Shown: one piece after another, positions 9,193 through 21,589 of the stretch
How the letters are laid out: each line of letters opens with the position of its first letter
Numbering within the stretch: position 1 is the first letter of the stretch
Source of the DNA: Rapana venosa
Taxonomy: Eukaryota; Mollusca; Gastropoda; Neogastropoda; Muricidae
Length of the DNA: 64,000 nucleotides
NCBI GenBank assembly: GCA_028751875.1
Contig: CM054155.1
Coordinates: forward strand, 8,541,090-8,605,089
Reading direction: 5' to 3'
Notes under the pieces: generated by a model
The model's database searches: none
Told to the model about the DNA's origin: nothing
The model's input: only the letters and a program-made list of their open reading frames with translations
Made by a program: the position numbers and the translations under genes

Positions 9193-9412
9193 GTAAGGTG
9201 GGGGGGGGTGTAGGGATGGTAGGGGGTGGTGTAGTGTAGGGATGGTGTTGGGTGGTGTGGTGTAGGGATGTGTTGGTGTGGTGTGTGTAGGGATGGTGTT
9301 GGGTGTTTGTGGTGTATGGTTTGTGTGGGTGGTGTGGTGTAGTAAAGTGTGCTGAGGTGTAGTGTGATGTGGTGTAGGGATGTGTGGTGTGGTGTGGAGT
9401 GGTGTGAAGGGG
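9193..9412. repeat. G/T-rich minisatellite (ggtgtggtgtagggat type)
   Basis: Irregular tandem variants of ggtgtggtgtagggatg begin directly after the exon C donor. Threonine/histidine/proline ORFs on the opposite strand are by-products. On the plus strand this would make a G-rich intron start. Confidence 0.85.
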
Positions 9413-9528
9413 CCACATCTGGCAAAAGCTGCCAAAACAAAAGAGTATAAAATTTCACATCATTTGATTATTTGTACTGTTGGATTGGTTTTTAAAAAAC
9501 CAAAGAAACAAAAGAGCCCTGTGATCCA

Positions 9529-9815
9529 CCTTTAAAGGTTATCCTGTAGCCTATGCTATCTTTGAGGATCGAGGCATTAGAGACCTCAACTTCTCCAGGA
9601 GCCGGCATATTGATGGCGGCGCCTATTTCCTCTCCCTCGCTGCTTTAACTTCCCCAACCCTAAAGAGGCAGGAACCCATTTACAGCTGGGTAAACTGGAG
9701 GACTGTTCTGAAGCCAAGGCACACAAACGGTCACCCATCCAAGTGGTAACCACGCTCAACGCTGCTTAACCTTGGCTGGGGAGATCAAGTGCTCTAATCA
9801 CTGAGTTGTCCAGCC
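9529..9815 (-). mobile_element. 5S-like SINE (tRNA-type A box plus 5S-like segment)
   Basis: On the minus strand the element starts near 9811 with ggacaactcagtgatta, which resembles a tRNA A box. The segment at 9729-9772 then reads ggttaagcagcgttgagcg, ggttacc and acttggatgggtgaccg. These correspond in order and spacing to the A box, intermediate element and C box of the 5S rRNA gene (AAGCnnAGCA..., GGTTAGT, TGGATGGG-GACCG). A roughly 170-base body follows, ending in ggataacctttaaagg. Other copies are at 55093-55391, 60030-60325 and, corrupted, 24490-24745. Full 5S genes lack the tRNA-like start and the long body, so this is a SINE, not a 5S gene. Confidence 0.8.
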
Positions 9816-9937
9816 CCCTTCAGCTGTTGCTCAACGCCTTTTTGAAAGAAAAAATAGAAAAAATTAATTAAAAAAAAGTAGAGGACATAATTATAGTTTT
9901 TGAGATTGAAGCAAGTTTTAAAAGATTGCGATCAAGT

Positions 9938-9979
9938 TAGAGAGAGAGACAGGAAGTGGGAGGAGGTGACTGGGAAGAG

Positions 9980-10013
<34 letters not shown>

Positions 10014-10165
10014 AGAGAGAGAGAGAGAGAGAGAGATGAGAGAGAGAGAGGAGAGAGAGGAGGGGTTGGAGAAGGAAGGGGGTGACGGGAAAAACAAGAG
10101 CAATAGAGAGAGCGAGCGAGCGAGCGAGCGAGCGAGAGAGAGAGAGAGAGAGAGGAGAGAGGGAG

Positions 10166-10199
<34 letters not shown>

Positions 10200-10272
10200 G
10201 AATGACAATGACAGTGACAACTTCTTTATTCGAGGATAATGAATAAGCACCCATGTGTGTTTTTACATCGGG

Positions 10273-10324
<52 letters not shown>

Positions 10325-10330
10325 GACACA
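9938..10330. repeat. (GA)n, (GAGC)n and (GACA)n microsatellite block
   Basis: Long purine tracts of gaga with a short (gcga)n island at about 10115-10135, and (gaca)n at 10280-10325. They are interrupted by a SINE-II tail fragment at 10221-10273. Arg/Glu-rich and Ser/Leu-rich ORFs here are not genes. Confidence 0.95.
10221..10273 (-). mobile_element. SINE-II 3' tail fragment
   Basis: cttctttattcgaggataat then gaataagcacccatg matches the end of SINE-II read in reverse. Only about 50 bases remain, enclosed by microsatellites. Confidence 0.65.
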
Positions 10331-10489
10331 CAGTGAGAAAGAGAGAACACTGAAAATTGTACTTCGGCCTTAGGCCACTATACAAAACATGTTTCGGGCA
10401 GGGGGAAGGTATAGATCACAGCAGCAAACGTTATATCTATTTCGCATTCCCACTTCTGCAAGCATACAGAATCACACTTATTGTCTTCT

Positions 10490-11321
10490 AGTTATCATCA
10501 TCCCCATCATCTTCTTCAGCATTTACATCATCATTACTATCATCACCTTCATTTTTTCTATAGCAGCATCTGCAGCAACAATATCAGCATAACCATCATT
10601 ACTTTCATCGTCTATGTCACCGTCACAAGCATCCTCCTCCTCGTTATTTACACAATCATCGTCTTCTTTGGCCTGTATAATTATCATCATCACGCTCCTC
10701 ATTTTCAATATCTACATTATTGTCGTGATTGTTATCTTCAACAGCGCCTGGGGTTTATCACAGTTCTTGATTAAACCATTGTTGCTGGGGGCAACAGCAA
10801 AGTGAGAGGCTGTATGACCATTGGCTTTTCCACCCATGGAATTTCACTTTACAGCTTAGTCTTTAGTGATCGACTATGACTCTCTGACTAGGAGGCTTGA
10901 CTCGCACAGTCCTTACGTGCTGCAGCCCTTGGGGCTAGTTGGCCTTCAGAGAACATCTCCAACGCTGACTGTCCTTATGCCCACTTGGCCGAGAGAATGG
11001 GGATGTACTGTGGGCAAGGCATCTCCACTATAATCAAATTTCTGCCCAATTTCCGAAACAGCAGCTGCCTCCTCTGCTGTTTTGGAGGTCATCGTCGAAA
11101 ACGACGGACTAACATATATACATACATATATATCTTCATCATCCGCACCACCGCTTCCATTGTCATTTTCAACATACACATCATTGTCACCATCGTCATC
11201 TTTAACATCTGTCATCCTAGTCACCATCACCACCATCATCCTCAAAATCTACACCATCGTTACCATCGTCACCTTTATTGTCCACATCATTGTCACCATC
11301 ATCACCATCATCACTTTCAGC
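10490..11321. repeat. Degenerate CAT/ATC trinucleotide repeat region
   Basis: Long stretches rich in atc/cat/cac (10490-10760 and 11130-11321) are separated by about 370 bases with no identifiable feature (10761-11129). The array continues at 12041 beyond an L2 insertion. The trinucleotide period gives spurious Ile/His/Ser ORFs. Confidence 0.8.
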
Positions 11322-12040
11322 ATCTCTTCAACCCATACAAAACTCTGCAGCTCGACTGGTCCTAAGAAAGAAAAAATCTGAACACATCACTCCTCTTCTG
11401 CGATCTCTTCACTGGCTGCCTGTCTCACAAAGACTGGAGTATAAAATCAATACCCTCTGTTTCAAATGTCTCCACAAATCTGCACCCTTTTATCTCTGTA
11501 ACTGTCTTCACCTGTTACACTCCATCCCGTTCCCTTCGTTCAGCCGCAAAATACTTTGTGCTTTGAACACCCAGATTCAAACAAAACCACTGTTGGCCGT
11601 CGCTCCTTCTCTGTTTTGGTCCATCCACCTGGAATGACCTCCCTCTTTCACTTCGCCAAAAGCCTTCACTTGATACCTTCAAATCCAGCCTCAAAACACA
11701 CTTATTTCCTACCTGAGAACTTTCCCCCAAATATCTGTCCCTAATTTCAACAGCATCTTTCACCCTCTAAGTGTTGTTCCGAGAGTGTGTGTGTGTGTTG
11801 TGTGTGTGGTGTGGTGTGTGTGTGTGTGTGTTGTGTGGTGTTGTGTGTGTTGTGGTGGGTTGTGTGCGTGTTGTGATGCGTGCATGCGTGCATACGTGCG
11901 CACGCAGTTTTGAAATCATGTTTCATTATGTTTAAGGAGAGTTGCATGCCTGTAAATGATTGAGTGCAAGCGCTTCGATTTGTTTGTTTTTTTACAAGAT
12001 TCAGCGCTATATAAATTTCATATATTATTATTATTATTAT
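11322..12040 (+). mobile_element. 5'-truncated L2/CR1-like LINE nested in CAT repeat
   Basis: It begins within the RT C-terminal domain (RLVLRKKKSEHITPLLRSLH is readable at about 11350-11410). Frameshifts near 11510 and 11550 break the reading frame. It then has the (GT)n tract at 11782-11890 and the gcgctatataaatttc plus (att)n end. It is shorter than the copy at 1951 and is flanked on both sides by CAT-type repeats. Confidence 0.85.
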
Positions 12041-12690
12041 CTACATCAACACAAGCTTCAGCATTTCGATCATCATCGCCACCATCTTTCTGAACATCTA
12101 CATAATGATCATCAACATCACTGTTATCATCATCAATATCTGTATCATCGTCACACCACCTTGTAGCATCTCCATCATACTTGCTATTATAAGGTTCAGT
12201 ATCTACATCATCATCGCCATAACAATTTTGAATTCTACATCACCATTGCCGTCACCATGTACAATATCCACATCATCTTCGCCACAATAATGTTCACCAT
12301 ACGCATCACCTCCATCGTTTTTTCACACGATATCATCATCAATTAACATCATTTTCAATATCTACATTTCCACCACCATTACTTCAAAATCCATATCACT
12401 ACAGCCACCATCATCTTACAATCCACATCACTTTCTTCATCAGCTTCACCCTCTATATTTTCATTACTCATCATCATCTTGAACATCTACATCACCACCA
12501 CCATCATACTCAATATAAACATCACCACCACCATCATACTCAACATCCACATCACCACCACAATCATACTCGAAATCTACATCACCACCACCATAGCAAT
12601 ATCACCACCACTATCGTCTTCAACATCAATATCACCGCCACCATCATCATTGCAATCACTATGCCCACCATCATCATCATGTTACTACTA
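12041..12690. repeat. CAT/CAC repeat, right part, with longer-period units
   Basis: Continuation of the trinucleotide array. At 12475-12600 it shows longer-period repetition (catcaccaccaccatcatac in successive variants about 30 bases apart), a minisatellite developing within the microsatellite. Confidence 0.8.
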
Positions 12691-12729
12691 TCAGAATGAC
12701 TATTTCGTCGTACAACAGTTGATAAGAAG

Positions 12730-15700
12730 ATGGATTTATGATAAAGCTTGATTTACTCATGCTGGAGGGGAACAAAATTCTGCTTTCATCATACATGGTC
12801 ACAAGACTGTATACTAAAGACAAGGATTATTTGGTGCTCTATTCACAAACCAAAAGTTATTACATTGACATCATATTCTCTGTAATCATAAAGTTTACAC
12901 CAACTCATTTGTAGACATTCAGCAAAGTTTAATCAAATAACAGGTTCAAATGATAATTTTATTTCGTCTGTTGGCTAAATGGAAGACATACCAGGAAACA
13001 CTATGCATCTGGTGAGGGTTTGCTACCTGCAACAACACATGTAGAGGAATTTCAGCTGAATCACCAAGGAACTTAGCCCTGAGATCAGAATACATGGGAC
13101 AGTCAAACAAAAAGTGCATTTCGTCTTCAGTTATTGACTTACAAAAAGGACAGGTTTTATCTTGTATAGAACCACTATATCGATGTATATTTGCAATTAG
13201 AGGCAGAACGTTAAATCTAACTTGAGAAATGGCCACCCTGAAGCAAGAAGTATCAATATCGTGTATATACTTTTCTCTTTCAAAAATCATTTTGAAGGAT
13301 CTATAATTTTCATATCTATTACGATCTCTAACTGTAGACGTCCATTCTTGAATAGAAAGGTCAATAAGTCGCTGTTTAAATTGACACCCAAGAGCGCTTT
13401 GATATCTCCAACACCTTGTTGCAACCAAACAAACTGAAAACCTGTCTCCCATAGAATTTCCCTGATTTTAGATACCCAACAACCTTTCCCAGTTCTATCT
13501 AGATCAAGAGGCATCTCGAAGGCTTTATGAGATAACCTTTCATTTTCCATCTGAAGGAGTATGAACCAATTCCTAAGAATGAGACACACGAATTTACATA
13601 CAAAGGATACCTTCCCAGATCACCATAAACCATCTTATTAGGAGTTCTGACTGGGACACCTAAAAATCTTTTGCATGCTAACATATGGACTTTCTCTAAA
13701 TGATCTAACTTACTCAACCCCCAGGTTTCAGACGAATGCATTAAAGGAGATTGTATTTTAGCATCAAATATTTTAAAAGAGGTGTAAGCAGTCATTTCTT
13801 GATATTTCTGGAAGGCTCTATTTAATTGAGCAGCTTCCTTCTTGCCCTTAATTACCAAATGTTCAGTGCCTTTCTTCATACTAGTCATAGTTGTGAAATT
13901 AAACCCTGAATAAGAATAGTCATTCACGACATCTAGCTTTTTGACACCAAATACCCACTGCTCACGTCGTCCTAAATGATCCCTCTTTCTGAAAACCATA
14001 ATTTTTGTTTTTTCAACATTTACGTTTAACTTCATTTCTTCTCAGCATCTATGTAAAACATTCAGTTGGTTTTGTAATCCATGTGCACTTGTTGACAAGA
14101 GAGCCACATCATCAGCAAAAAGAAGTACAAATAAATCCATAAAATCTTGCAGAATCTGGATACCATGTTTACCTTCAGCATTTATATGGTCAGATAGCTG
14201 ATTTATAAATATAGAGAACAATGTGGGGCTTAACACGCAGCCTTGCCGTACTCCGATAGGACAGTCAAAAAATTCTGTGAACTCGTTTTTTGCACGCACA
14301 CATGACAACAGTGACCAATATATTGGTTTTAAACACACCATAAACCTACCTTTTACACCTTGTTTTTTCATACATTCGAAAAGTTTTTCATGTCGAACAG
14401 AATCAAATGCTTTCCTGAAATTCACGAAAGCAACATAAAGTTTTCTTCATTTCTTTTGTGTACATTTCTGAATAACTGCATACAAGTTAAATATCTGGCC
14501 GATAGTGGAATGACCTTTACGAAAACCTGCCTGACTTTCAGAAATCATGTTGTTATTTTCTAACCAGTTATATAATCGTGTGTTCAAAATTGTTGTATAA
14601 CATTTCGAAATGATACTTAACAATGATACACCCCTATAATTATCTGTGTTATCACGATTTCCTTTTTCATGAATTGGAATAATTATTGCCTTTGACCACT
14701 CTTTTGGGTATATACCAGATGAAAAAATAACATTAAACATCTTAACTAGAAACGCTGACACATCTGCACTACCCACCTTTAACATTTCAGCCGTTATTCC
14801 ATCTATTCCACTTGCTTTTCTTAGTTTCAGTTTGCGTATTGCTTCTGTGACTTCTGTTTCGGATATGTCCCTATTTAAAGTATGTTCAGTGTCTTCCAAT
14901 AGATCTGCTGTAATACTTCTAATATCATTATTTCCTTCGCGACTCTGGAAAAGTTCTTTAAAATGAGTAAACCAATTCTCAGTACTAATGTTATTGAATA
15001 CTCTCTCAGAGATGCCACATCCCATGCTTCTAACTTCACGCCAAAACTGTGAAGAATTAGTTATGTTTTGTGCTAAGGATTCAGCTTTTTGCTTTCTGTA
15101 GTTCTGCTTCTTGATTTTTAATATTTTGCGTACTGTTTCCTCTTCTCAACATAAACAATTCTATCCTCTTCTTTTCTAGTTGCTCTGAAATGATTAAGTT
15201 TTGCTCTGCTTTCTATTTTTTAACACTTGACATTCTTTGTCAAACCACGGAGATTTCGGTATATTGTGCATGCAAATCCTTTTAGTCATACAAGTACTGG
15301 CATCTTTCAAACACTTTACAAACATGTCTAAGGCAGTTTCTACATTATTAGCTAGAGCATCATTGGCCAACAAAAGTCTACTCTGAATCTCTTTACTTCT
15401 TAAAGCATCAAGAAATTTGTCTTCTTTATCTTTGTTCCAGACAAGTTTGTCAAAATGCTCATTTCTCTTTCCATGGTCTGTAGGTTTTGAAAAGTTGCTT
15501 GCAATCTCTATTTCCATACTAACTGGTAAATGATCAGACTCTGTCATATTTTCTACATTTAAAGGGAGTACATTAATAGATGTTAAGAGCTCAAAGGAAG
15601 TTATGAAATAGTCTACTGTACTTGAACCAGACGGGGATATAAATGTACAGCTATCATCAAAGCACGTTTCACAAAGACCATTCAATATAACACAGTCAAA

Positions 15701-15960
15701 GATATTGCAAAATTCAAGAAGTTGGTTCCCAAATATATTTGTATGCACATCCTTGTGATTTTCTTGGCATTTATGAGTCAACAAATCCCTGAAAGTTTTC
15801 GAAATCATTGTCATAATTCAAAATACTATAGTTGTAAGTTGCTGTTCGTGCATTAAAATCTCCCATTGATAGAAGATAGAAATCACCATACTCACTCTGT
15901 AGCTCCAGTATGCAGTGTTCCAAAATTTCCATGCCAAAAATGCCCTGCTTTGTTTGAGAG
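12730..15960 (-). mobile_element. Non-LTR retrotransposon, endonuclease-RT ORF (family N1)
   Basis: Minus-strand LINE with most of ORF2. The 5' end as seen (15960-15780) carries the endonuclease motif LLSMGDFNART; then come SSTVDYFI and ESDHLPVSME (catalytic SDH). The RT blocks, in order, are RKASGIDGITAEML, NYRGVSLLSIISK, FRKAFDSVRHEKL, GVRQGCVLSPTLFSIF and LFADDVALLS (catalytic FADD). At the C-terminus is CPFCKSITEDEMHFLFDCP, a zinc-knuckle-like motif of Jockey/I-type elements. Segments starting at 15814, 15025, 14425 and 14035 share one frame and are separated by stops; the last part is frameshifted. So it is dead but not very old. The 5' end is lost at a (GA)n tract, and about 220 bases of 3' UTR run to 12730. 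A noisy relative lies at 45.2-50.9 kb. Clade assignment is uncertain. Confidence 0.85.
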
Positions 15961-16011
15961 AAAGAGAGAGAGGGGGTGAGAGAGACAGAGACACAGAGAG
16001 AGAAAGAGGGT

Positions 16012-16055
<44 letters not shown>

Positions 16056-16135
16056 TACAGACAGAAACACAGACACGGACAGAGAGAAAGAGAGATGGAC
16101 AGAAAAACAAAAACAGCGACAGAGACAAAGAGAAT
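15955..16135. repeat. (GA)n and (GACA)n microsatellite
   Basis: gagaga and gacagaca tracts abut the truncated 5' end of the minus-strand LINE. Confidence 0.9.
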
Positions 16136-16295
16136 ACAATACTACAGAAGTGTACTGATGTCTTCACGTCCCGCTGTGTGTCACACACAGTATCATAGGA
16201 GGACTGGATTTCTTCTGTCGTCTTGCCTGTGGCTTCCTGGCCGATTTGAAAATTGTCACGGTAAAGTTGATCATTGTTGAGCTTAACATCGTTTT

Positions 16296-16400
16296 GTTCT
16301 CTCTATCTGTGTCTTCTCTGTCTCTGTCTGTCTCTGTCTTTCTCTGTCTGTCTGTCTTTGTCTGTCTGTCTTTCTTTCTTTGTCTGTCTTTGTCTGTTTG
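16296..16400. repeat. (TCTG)n microsatellite
   Basis: tctgtctg/tctttgtc tract ending where the (caagt)n tail of the Rex1-like element begins. Confidence 0.9.
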
Positions 16401-16618
16401 TCAAGTCAAGTCAAAAACACTTTAATCATCCCATGAAGGGCAATTACAATACTGACAGGCACATTGATACCTATAATTATCTCACAAGACACAAGAAAAA
16501 TATATTTCAGATTGTTATAAACATTCCAAGATAGCTTTAAAAATTATCATACACAAACACAAACCCAGGTGCGCGCACACATACGCACCGCGCACACACA
16601 CGCACCGCGTTACACACA

Positions 16619-16658
<40 letters not shown>

Positions 16659-17962
16659 AATGTAGGAATACAATGTTGTTAAAAACATTGATTGAAAAGA
16701 TATCTTTTTTTTTACGCGTGCACGCACACGCGCACTCAAATACACCAATATTTAACACAGTTTTATCACACATACACACACACGTGCACCCGCGCACCAT
16801 AATGACCATTGTCTAGTAAAGACATAAACACACACACACATACACACAATTTAGAAATCATTCTTGAAAGCCAAAGCAAGATACAGGAGTACTTATATTC
16901 ATTACCACACACACACACACACACCACGCACACACGCACTTGACAATCAGGGGGGTATATCAGAGAATGTAAAACTGTTTGGTCAGTGCTGTTTTGAATT
17001 TAGAATTCGAATGACTACTGGAACAAAAGAATTTCTTTTTCTATTTGTTTTACCATTGGAGCACCGAAAACGGCGTCCTGAAGGCAATAACTGAAATTCG
17101 GAAGACATAGCATGGGATGGATCAGCCAAGATGGCAGTCGCTTTGGGCACAAGCTGTGCCTGATCGCAGTATGGCTTGAGATCTCTTTGTTCTTCTCCAA
17201 TTATTTTTTTAGCAGATTCTAACAGTTCTCCGAAGACTAGTCTTGTTTTTAACACTAAGGTTGTTGTACCAACAGATGGAAGCAAAACTTAGCACACTCT
17301 CTATATAGAACTTGTAGAACAAAGAAAGAATCTTTTTGTAAACAAAAAATGAGTTAAGCTTCCTCAGAAAATACATACGTTGTTGTTCCTTTTTGACAAT
17401 TGCGTCAGTGTTAGCATCCCAGTTTAATTTGTGATCAAAATAGTTCCCAGATACTTGTACTTCGAAACATTTTCAACTTCATGACTATGGATGATAACAT
17501 GCTCAGAAGTGTGACCTGATCTGAAATCGATAGGAAGATCTTCAGTTTTAGAAACATTTAGCCCCAGGTAGGCCTCATCACACCAGTTCACGAAATCAGT
17601 GAGGGCTGGACTATGGTTTTGGACAGATCCAGATAAGAGAGACAAAAGAGCACTGTCATCGGCAAATTTTACAAGAAAGGAATTTTCATAGCTGCTTCTG
17701 CAATCATCTGTATAGATTGTACAGAAGTGGCGAGAGAACGCATCCCTGTGGAGAACCCGTAGAGGTAAATCTAACCAATGAAGATATTTTATTGGCAGAA
17801 ACCCGCTGTGGTCTGTTAGTTAAAAATTCCATCAGCCAACGAACAAGTTGATAGTCTACATCAAATTTTGAGAGTATTTTGTGAACAAGAACATGAGGCT
17901 GCATTGTATTGAAAGCTGAACTTAAGTCAGCAAACAATATCCTGGCATGAGAGTCATTAGAT
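16400..17962 (-). mobile_element. Rex1/Babar-like LINE: RT part and 3' end
   Basis: On the minus strand the RT contains ARILFADLSSAFNTMQPHVL, LVRWLMEFLTNRPQRVSANK and STGSPQGCVLSPLLY, then FVNWCDEAYLGLNVSKTEDL and YKYLGTIL. STGSPQGCVLSPLL and the NWCDxxxLxLNVSKT block are hallmarks of the Rex1/Babar clade. Frames change between 17704 and 17645, so it is inactive. The 3' UTR contains (CA)n tracts (16610-16660, 16900-16930) and ends in a (caagt)n tail at 16400-16415. The 5' continuation (endonuclease) reappears at 19088-19390, on the far side of an L2. Confidence 0.85.
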
Positions 17963-18905
17963 CAGCCGTCACTTTTATGCAGATGACTCTCAGATTCTTA
18001 GCAGTGATACTCCTGAAAATCTGCCTTCTCTCTTGATTAATATGTCCTACTGCCTTCAAGATATCAAAAATTGGATGATATAAAACAAGTTACTGCTAAA
18101 TGCAGATAAAAACGAAGCCATGCTTGTAGGTACGAAACACAATTCGTCTTCCATCACAACTGCTTCAATAGAATTCGGCAATACGTCTGTCCCACTAGCC
18201 ACTGCTGTGAAATATCTGGGGGTCTTTATCGACAACACACTCTCCATGCAAAAATTCATCACCCAGACCTGCCAGTCATGCTACTATCAATTACAGCATA
18301 TTAGTGCAGTTCGAAAGTACCTGTCCACTGATGCAACATCTAAACTAATCAGATTTCTCATTCTCTCACGTCTGGATTATTGCAATTCTCTTCTGGCTTG
18401 TCTGCCATCACCATGTATCCACTCTCTTCAACGTATACAAAACTCTGCCACCCGACTAGTCCTCAGAAAGAAAAAATCTGAGCACGTTACTCCTCTCTTG
18501 CAATCTCTCCACTGGCTGCCTGTGTCACAGAGAGTAAGCTATAAGATCAGTACCCTTTGTTACAAATGTCTCCACAAAACAGAACCTCCCTACCTCTGTG
18601 AATGTCTTAACCTGTACACTCCTTCTCGATCCCTCCGCTCTGCTGCAGATACCTTGTGCTTACGAATACCTGGATTCAACCAATCCACCGTTGGCCGTCG
18701 CTCTTTCTCTATTTCTGGTCCAGTGATCTGGAATGACCTCCTTCTCTCCCTCCGCCAAAAATCCTACTTTTGACACTTTTAAATCCAGCCTCAAAACACA
18801 TTTATTTCAAATCTAATACTTTTCCCTCTTGTTTCATCTAATTTCTGTCCTTAGCCTCAACAGCTGAAACCCCTACCACCCTGCCAAAGTACACATCCTC
18901 TGTGT

Positions 18906-18951
<46 letters not shown>

Positions 18952-19085
18952 GTGTTACATTTTAATTTGTAAAAACTATTGATTGTAACTTGTTGCATGT
19001 GTGTGAGTAGGACGAATGCAAGCGCTTTGATTTGTTTTTGAAAGATATAGTGCTATACAAATTCCATTTATTAGTAGTAGTAGTA
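17963..19085 (+). mobile_element. L2/CR1-like LINE inserted into Rex1/Babar element
   Basis: Plus-strand L2. It starts in the RT with a readable HFYADDSQIL-type motif (about 17970-18000) and continues to an open frame at 18120-18773 that contains VKYLGVFIDNTLSMQKF, LVLRKKKSEHVTPLLQSLHW and SGPVIWNDLLLSLR. A one-base shift after 18770 breaks the last part. It has the (GT)n tract at 18901-18955 and a 3' end with gtgctatacaaattcc. The sequence differs from the other L2 copies (18120-18773 is a distinct subfamily). The same Rex1/Babar element lies on both sides in the opposite orientation. Confidence 0.85.
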
Positions 19086-19087
19086 CC

Positions 19088-19390
19088 TGACCACAGGCTG
19101 AAGGTGCTGAAACACTGACTGGTAAATGGGTGCTAGAAGAATACAGTTATGGTCAGATGAACCCAGGGGAAGTAACGGTAGTGATTTATATGCACCTGCT
19201 ACAGTCCCATAGCACAAGGCGAGGGTCTTATTTCTGTGTGTGGGCAGGTCAGGTACTGTTCATAATTCTTCAGCCTTTTACATAGTGAACATTTATTAAA
19301 ATTACCCAGGATGAATTTAGGAGCATCAGGGGATAGAAATCAAAATTATGCAGGTGTTTAAAAAATATGTTCGATGTCGGGGTAAATTTG
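19088..19390 (-). mobile_element. Rex1/Babar-like LINE: endonuclease part
   Basis: Minus strand reads YEQYLTCPHTEIR, then CYGTVAGAYKSLPLLPLG and SSDHNCILLAPIY across small frame changes. The CYGt(i/v)..AYKSL.LPPLG.SDHN block is the conserved end of the Rex1/Babar endonuclease. It is in the same orientation as 16400-17962. About 600 bases expected between endonuclease and RT are missing, so the L2 insertion was accompanied or followed by a deletion. The upstream end fades into noisy sequence. Confidence 0.75.
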
Positions 19391-20311
19391 GGTTTGGGGA
19401 TGAATTTTAGCCGGGGAAAAAAAATTTAATTGGGGGTTTCCCCGCGGGTAGATAGAAATTTTGGAGTGTTTTGGACAGCTTTTTTTTTGGCCCCCACACA
19501 CAAAGGGGCCCCAAAATGGTACGTCCTTACACCTTTTTCCCCTTGAGTAAAAACCCCGACACCCCCCCCTTTTCCCCGGGGGGGGGTTTTGTCTCGTGGG
19601 GAAAATTGGGGTTGCCCCAAAAACCCTTTTTTATGGGGAAGCTCACGGCGGGGTTTCATGTCTTTGAGCCGGGTTTTTTGTCAAAGCGAGCAGGCCTCTT
19701 TCTTAAAACCCGGCTTGTAATTTTTTTTTTCCCTGTAGCCCTTTTATTTTGGTAAAGGGGAAAATTGGACGTTGGTCAGTATGATTTTGGGTTTAGGGGG
19801 GTTTTTCCGTTGTTTTAAATTTTTTTGTCTTTGTTACCAAATTTTTTTCCCCTTTTTTTTTTTTTTTTTTTTGTTTGTTCTTCCAAGTCCTTTGGGTTTT
19901 GGGTGGCAGTTGGAAGAATTTCGAAAAGAAAGTTACCCCTTGCCCCTCAGCAAAACAAACGGGCCCGATTGTTGTGGGTTTCAAAAAAAATTTCACGGTG
20001 TACTCCCCCAGGGATTGTTGTTGGGGGTGCACCTTGCACCGAAAAAAATGACGCAACAAAAAACAAACCCAAGAGAGTGGGTCCCAGTTTTTTCCCCAAA
20101 ACATTGTCACATTCTTTTTGGGGCCCCTCGGGACAAATTTTGGCAGGTTTTGAAAATGAAACAGGTAAAATTTAAAAATGAAAAAAAAACCAATTGCCTG
20201 TGTAGGTTTTGTCGCCAAGTGCAGCCCACAAATCTCGGGTCCCAGGGCGGGGGTTTTTGTGGTAAAATTATCAGTGTTTTTTGTGGGGGTTTTTTGTGTT
20301 TTGTGGTGTGT

Positions 20312-20425
20312 TTTTGCTTATTTTTACATCCAGCCCTCGTTTTGTTTAGTTTTCCCAGTAAATTTTGTATTTTTTCCCCACCCCCACCAATGGCCTGTTT
20401 TTCTAAAAAGCAGAACAGGGGGTGA
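20312..20425 (-). mobile_element. SINE-II fragment (noisy)
   Basis: Contains tttttacatccagccctcg and caatggcctgtttttctaaa then gcagaacagg, which match SINE-II in reverse with inflated homopolymers. Confidence 0.6.
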
Positions 20426-20834
20426 TGTGTGTGTGTGTGTGGGCGCGCCCGTGTTGGGTTTTTTTTGGGGGAAAGCGGCGGGGGCAGTGCGTTTTGTGTT
20501 TTCCCCTTTCCCCGGGGCCGTGTGATTTATTGAGGAATTGTTTTTTCCCTTTCCCTCGGCGGGTCCCCCATGATCGGAACCCCCTTCACCTTCGGGGCCC
20601 ATCCTCTCCCATCGGGACGCGGCCCCTGACCCCCTTCCCCCTGCTGGTGCCTTCGCGGTAGTGCGGGGCCCTGCTCGGGGGGTGTTCCCCCTTGCCTGCT
20701 TTTTTATTTGATCTGGGGGGACTTGGGGGCTGGAGAACAGGGCCCAAAAGGGTTTGGGCCCTTCATAAAAACCTTTCATGGGGGGGGCTTTAAAGGCCCT
20801 TTTTCCCCACCCTTGCGGGGTTTGGCCCGGGTGG

Positions 20835-21060
20835 GCCCGGGAAAAAGGGTGGGTGGGGAGGTGGAGGGGGGGAAAGGGGGGGAAAGGGGAAAGGGGGGGG
20901 TGGGAGAAAGTGGGGTGGGAGGGGGAAAGGGGGAAAAGAAGGGAGGGGGGAAGGATGGGGGGGGGGGGAAAAAAGGGGGTGAAAAGGGGGAAGGGGAAAG
21001 GGGGGGAAGGGGAGAGAGAGGGGGAAAAAAGGGTTAGGGGGAGGGGAGGGGCAGGGGGGG
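20835..21060. repeat. G-rich purine tract
   Basis: More than 200 bases of almost only g and a (gggggaaa type). Given the surrounding quality, many of the g runs are probably inflated. Confidence 0.7.
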
Positions 21061-21589
21061 GAATATTTATTGTAATCTCTCTAAAATTTTAGCCAAAGGG
21101 ACGTCTTCCTCCCCTACCCAGTTGGCTTCCCTAAAAGAAGGGTTTTTTTTGCACACACATTCACACAAAAAAAACGCGCCGGCGACACTTTAACACCCCA
21201 CACCAAAGGCGAAACACGCACGGGACCCCACACACCCCCACACACACAAAACCACACCCCACAAAAGGACACACACGGGTTAAAGGAGGGAGATGCTGGG
21301 GTTTTGAGTATTGGCTTTGCGTTTGTGATCTGCCCCCCCGGGGTTCGGGGCCCCACCGGCCCCCACGTTAAGGGGGATTTTTCCCTTTGGATTTAAACAT
21401 CAGTCCCCACCATCCCCCCCCTCCCCCTCCTGTTTTTGATAATCGAAAATTTTTCCCCGATTGGGCGGGGATGTTATAAAAAACCCCCAAAAACAAAAAA
21501 AATTTTCCCTCCCCATAAAGTTTTGCCTATTCTTTCCCTCGAGTAAAGTTTTACAAGTTTACAAGTGTTTTTTTAGCTGAGAATAAAAA

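Noticed and set aside
9900..10350. Arg/Glu-rich and Ser/Leu-rich ORFs
   Set aside because: Translations of (GA)n and (GACA)n tracts. The same applies at 15.9-16.2 and 38.2-38.5 kb.
10490..12690. Ile/Ser/His-rich ORFs as membrane proteins
   Set aside because: By-products of CAT/ATC trinucleotide repeats, which stay open in several frames.
19391..21040. Protein-coding genes suggested by ORFs of 100-217 residues
   Set aside because: Composition follows homopolymer errors (F, K, G, P), frames overlap on both strands, and no domain is recognisable.
20835..21060. Functional G-quadruplex or triplex element
   Set aside because: The block has inflated homopolymers, so the g-run lengths cannot be trusted.
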